Shown: positions 61,185 to 64,000 of the stretch, piece after piece
Layout of the letters: every line of letters starts with the position of its first letter
How positions within the stretch are numbered: the stretch's first letter is position 1
Source: Pseudoneobacillus sp042683745
GTDB taxonomy: Bacteria; Bacillota; Bacilli; Bacillales; Cytobacillaceae
DNA length: 64,000 nt
NCBI RefSeq assembly: GCF_042683745.1
Contig: NZ_JBHUJX010000019.1
Location: 310,001-374,000 of the forward strand
Direction: 5' to 3'
Notes under the pieces: model-generated
Databases searched by the model: none
Told to the model about the DNA's origin: nothing
What the model saw: the letters and a program-made list of their open reading frames with translations, nothing else
Position numbers and translations under genes: made by a program

Positions 61185-61698
61185 AACGTTTCACCCTTAC
61201 TGCAAAAATTGCACCGTCTTCTACTTTCACTTCGATTTCCGGTAATGGTCTTCTTGGTGGTCCAGCGGTTGGTGCACCTGTTTCAACATCAAATTTACCA
61301 TGATGGCATGGACAAATCATTTCGTTTTTATCTTTCACCCAAAATACAGGGCATCTTAAATGAGTACAGGCATTTTGATAAGCAACAAACTTCTCTTCCC
61401 CTAGGCGAATTAATAAAGCACTGTCATGTTCACCTGGAAATGCGAACTCCACCGAATCACCAATCGCAACGGCATTTAAATCAGCAATTTTTTGATGTGG
61501 ATATTCTTTACTTTTTAAACCTAATAATTCTTTTGCTGCTACCGCTCCCCATGGGAGGGAGGATACCGCGAATACACCTGCTGCACCCACCAATGTTTTC
61601 ATAAACCCTCTACGGTCAAGCTTTCTTTCGTTATTACGATTTATATTATGAGTATAATTATCTTCATCAAACGGGATTCGGTTATTTTTATCCGTCAT
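61174..61698 (-). CDS. Tat-exported Rieske iron-sulfur protein
   Basis: 174 residues. The N-terminus has a twin-arginine motif (DRRGFMK) and a hydrophobic segment LVGAAGVFAVSSLPWGAVA. The Rieske domain has CTHLRCPVFW and CPCHHGKFD (two Cys, two His). It resembles QcrA-type and arsenite-oxidase-small-subunit Rieske proteins. It would sit on the outer side of the membrane or be tethered, passing electrons to or from the Mo enzyme. AGGAGGGA precedes the ATG. Confidence 0.9.
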   Translation of the reverse strand: MTDKNNRIPFDEDNYTHNINRNNERKLDRRGFMKTLVGAAGVFAVSSLPWGAVAAKELLGLKSKEYPHQKIADLNAVAIGDSVEFAFPGEHDSALLIRLGEEKFVAYQNACTHLRCPVFWVKDKNEMICPCHHGKFDVETGAPTAGPPRRPLPEIEVKVEDGAIFAVRVKRYEA

Positions 61699-61715
61699 GA
61701 AAAATCCCTCCTATT

Positions 61716-61839
61716 AGAAATGCGGAAGCGGCTTGCTCAGCCCCGACAAGCAAATGCTTCGACACCCGGAAAGTCGTTCTTTGACTTTTTGGGTGGCGAA
61801 CATTTGACCTCGAGGGGCTAGCCGCTGGAGCTGGACAAT
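61716..61839. repeat. MITE-like modular repeat inside an operon, copy R7
   Basis: AGAAATGCGGAAGCGGCTTG then CTCAGCCCCGACAAGC, ACACCCGGAAAGTC / GACTTTTTGGGTGG, CCTCGAGGGGCTAGCCGC and GAGCTGGACAAT. It touches the ferredoxin stop codon and precedes the Rieske ribosome site. Confidence 0.75.
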
Positions 61840-62403
61840 CTAAAACAACTTAGTAATACCCTGTAAAATACCAGGTAGATTCACTCGTACATTTGTTTCA
61901 TTTTCTAAATACGGGTTGCTTGCTACCCATTTTCCATCGTTAGCCATATTATAAGCATGTTTCTTGTTATCTATTTCTTCATCAGTTAACCATTGTAAAG
62001 TATTTGTTGGGCACACACTTGCACACATTGGAGGAATGCCATCTTTACTACGGTCAATACATAGGTCACATTTATACATTAAGTTTTGTTCTGTATCAAA
62101 TTTCGGAATACCATATGGACATGCGATTGTACAGTTTTGACATCCGATACATTTTTCTACTAACGCTGATAATACAGCACCTGTTTCATGAATTTGAATC
62201 GCTTGTGCCGGACAGCTTCTCGCACATGCTGGATTCACACAGTGAAGGCACATGAGAGGCATTGTCTGTCTATTTACAAGTGGATTGACATCATAAACAT
62301 AGTTACGGTTTCGTTCTTCATGACCGCCACATTGTGTACATGCAGCTAAACATGAGCGGCATCCGATACAATTGTCTAGTTCAATATATAACCTCTTGTT
62401 CAT
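61840..62403 (-). CDS. Four-cluster 4Fe-4S ferredoxin subunit
   Basis: 187 residues from ATG 62403, which overlaps the Mo subunit's stop (ATGA). Four cysteine motifs: NCIGCRSCLAACTQCGG, CLHCVNPACARSCP, CIGCQNCTIACPYG and CDLCIDRS..CASVCP. This is the electron-transfer beta subunit of the DmsB/HycB/NrfC type. It carries electrons between the Mo subunit and another acceptor. The last gene end is in contact with repeat R7. Confidence 0.92.
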   Translation of the reverse strand: MNKRLYIELDNCIGCRSCLAACTQCGGHEERNRNYVYDVNPLVNRQTMPLMCLHCVNPACARSCPAQAIQIHETGAVLSALVEKCIGCQNCTIACPYGIPKFDTEQNLMYKCDLCIDRSKDGIPPMCASVCPTNTLQWLTDEEIDNKKHAYNMANDGKWVASNPYLENETNVRVNLPGILQGITKLF

Positions 62404-64000
62404 TTTACCTGCACCTTCTTCATTTCTAGTTTTTCGATTTGTGCTGCACATGCTTTAAATTCAGGCATTCTTGAATATGGATCAAGAGCACCGATTGTTA
62501 AGAGATTAATAGATTTTTCATGGCCCCAGTGGTAAGGAACAAAAACGGTATCCTTCCGAATGGCCTCAGTGATTTTTACTTTATAAGTTGTTTCTCCTCT
62601 ACGAGTATAGAGACGGACGAATTCTTCGTGCTGAATATTGTATTTTGCTGCAGTTTCTGGATGTACTTCTACAAATGGATCAGGACACATATCACGTAGG
62701 AATTGAATTCTTCTTGTCTGATTCCCCGATAAATAATGGTAGACAACACGTCCAGTAGTTAAACGTAATGGGTATTCTTCATCTGGTTCTTCTGCGGAAG
62801 GTCGGTATGGCAGTGCAAAAATTTTTGCTCTTCCATCTGGATGATTGAACTTTTTATCCAAGAATAAACGTGGTGTTCCAGGATCATTTTCATCTTTACA
62901 TGGCCAGAACACGCCGTCTTGCTTTTCAATTTTTTCCCAAGTTACACCGTAGTAATCAGCCGTTCCTCCTTTAGAAGCCACACGAAGTTCATTAAATATG
63001 TCCTCAGAAGTTTTCAAGTGAGAAAAATATTTGCCACGTCCCATTCGCTCGGTAATTTCTATTTGAATCTGCCAGTCAGGCTTTGATTCGCCTAAAGGCA
63101 TTTGTGCTCTATTAATCTTTATAATCCGTCCTTCAACATTTGTAGTTGTCCCTTCATCCTCTGCCCAAGTTGTTGTAGGAAGCACAACATCAGCAAATTC
63201 AGCAGATTCTGAAAGATAAAAATCTACACATACCATGAAGTCAAGGTTTTTCAACTGCTCCCGAACATAATTTTGATCTGGTGCAGAAACAGCAGGGTTT
63301 GAACATAATAGGTATAAAGCACGTATGGTCTTCTGTTCCATTAATCCAAACATTTCAAATGCGGATACACCCTCTTTTGGCATTTCTTCAAGTTCAATAC
63401 CCCATACCTTTGAAACATATTTTACGTGATCTGGATTCGCTATTTTACGATATCCAGGTAGCGCATCGGCTTTTTGCCCATGTTCACGCCCCCCTTGACC
63501 ATTTCCTTGTCCTGTAATAGTAGCAACACCCGATTTAGCACGACCAATCTTCCCTGTAACAAGTGCCATATTTGTATAGGCAGAAACGTTATCTACTCCT
63601 TTAATTTGTTGCTCAATCCCTCTAGCAAACATGACAATCGCATTTGGAGCTTTTCCGTACAATTCTGCCGCCCGAATAATTTTCTCAGGTGCCACACCTG
63701 TGATCGAACTCGTGTACTCTGGTGTAAATTCTTTTACTAGTTCCTTTGTTTCTTCAAAACCATTTGTATGGTTTTTAATAAATTCTTCATCTATATAGCC
63801 ATTTTGAATTAATATATTTAAGATTCCATTTGCTAGCGCAAGGTCTGTACCTGGTCTTAAATCAAGGTGAAGATCAGCTCTTCTGGCAACTGGTGTTTCC
63901 CTTGGATCAGCAACAATTACATAGCCACCTCGTTCTTGAATTGCCCAAACCCTGAACATCATAGTCGGATGACATTCAGCGGTATTACTACCAGCAAGAA
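62400..64000 (-). CDS. Molybdopterin oxidoreductase catalytic subunit (partial)
   Basis: The start is outside the window; 533 codons are visible. The fragment begins LAGSNTAECHPTMMFRVW and contains ATITGQGNGQGGREHGQKAD, LPTTTWAEDEGTTTNVEGRI and, near the end, YHYLSGNQTRR and VFVPYHWGHEKSIN. These belong to the formate dehydrogenase / assimilatory nitrate reductase group of bis-MGD enzymes. The Mo-ligand residue (Cys/SeCys) and the N-terminal 4Fe-4S cluster are not in view. The neighbouring NreABC-type sensors favour a nitrate-linked role; formate is possible. Confidence 0.85.
   Translation of the reverse strand, partial: LAGSNTAECHPTMMFRVWAIQERGGYVIVADPRETPVARRADLHLDLRPGTDLALANGILNILIQNGYIDEEFIKNHTNGFEETKELVKEFTPEYTSSITGVAPEKIIRAAELYGKAPNAIVMFARGIEQQIKGVDNVSAYTNMALVTGKIGRAKSGVATITGQGNGQGGREHGQKADALPGYRKIANPDHVKYVSKVWGIELEEMPKEGVSAFEMFGLMEQKTIRALYLLCSNPAVSAPDQNYVREQLKNLDFMVCVDFYLSESAEFADVVLPTTTWAEDEGTTTNVEGRIIKINRAQMPLGESKPDWQIQIEITERMGRGKYFSHLKTSEDIFNELRVASKGGTADYYGVTWEKIEKQDGVFWPCKDENDPGTPRLFLDKKFNHPDGRAKIFALPYRPSAEEPDEEYPLRLTTGRVVYHYLSGNQTRRIQFLRDMCPDPFVEVHPETAAKYNIQHEEFVRLYTRRGETTYKVKITEAIRKDTVFVPYHWGHEKSINLLTIGALDPYSRMPEFKACAAQIEKLEMKKVQVK

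Noticed and set aside
61209..61604. 131-codon plus-strand frame
   Set aside because: Antisense of the Rieske gene; no homology and no ribosome site.

Overview
The window comes from an AT-rich, endospore-forming, motile member of the Bacillaceae. The evidence is the gene set: pdaA (spore cortex), sinR/sinI, motA/motB, a liaIHFSR operon, AGGAGG-type ribosome sites with many TTG/GTG starts, and gene blocks in the order found around yfj, yfk and yfl in Bacillus subtilis. I see no rRNA, tRNA, CRISPR array, transposase or prophage. The genus cannot be fixed from the sequence alone.

Layout. 0-7.6 kb: the start of uvsE, a frameshifted stress-type oxidase gene, several tiny genes, a CMD-family gene that seems to start with CTG, a DUF3231 gene, then an rRNA methyltransferase / DNA glycosylase / PLA2-like / pdaA block. 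7.6-13 kb: two TetR-like palindromes, class I fumarase, the yobU/yobV-like pair, yfkD and a YczE-like membrane protein. 13.5-24 kb: the yfk block (chaA, yfkF, pfeT-like metal pump, yfkH, YtxH protein, yfkK), an HD-GYP protein and mapB. 24-27 kb: sinR and a sinI-like gene face each other, and motA/motB lie upstream of sinI. 28-34 kb: hutH, topB, ampS, and queF behind a preQ1 riboswitch. 34.7-38.3 kb: cell-envelope stress operon liaI-H-F-S-R. 38.5-49.9 kb: CAP/LysM protein, second DUF3231 gene, polysaccharide deacetylase, kinase-like resistance protein, broken transsulfuration gene, Rieske oxidoreductase, secreted barrel protein, amidase and yfmL helicase. 50-57.4 kb: kynU-kynB, DJ-1-like, EamA, GNAT, MBL and WG-repeat proteins. 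57.5-64 kb: an NreABC-like sensory module with an extra kinase, downstream of a molybdopterin enzyme operon (Mo subunit, four-cluster ferredoxin, Tat-Rieske protein) that runs off the right end.

The most interesting theme is cyclic-di-GMP. Two GEMM-I (c-di-GMP-I) riboswitch aptamers are visible: one directly in front of the sinI-like antirepressor gene (24872-24966, minus strand) and one in front of a secreted barrel-like protein (46531-46612, minus strand), where a hairpin covers the ribosome site. An HD-GYP domain protein, sinR, sinI and the flagellar stator genes lie within about 5 kb. This suggests that c-di-GMP directly gates the SinI/SinR biofilm-motility switch here.

The second theme is small repeats. 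One family is made of near-perfect palindromes around GGGGGACtGTCCCCC (five sites). The other is a modular MITE-like family with ends resembling TAGAAAAGCGNAAGCGCC (seven sites). Most copies of both lie within a few bases of a stop codon. A separate array of five ATATCCG words is spaced at almost exactly 21 bp. Three genes carry frameshifts; whether these are real or sequencing errors cannot be decided here.
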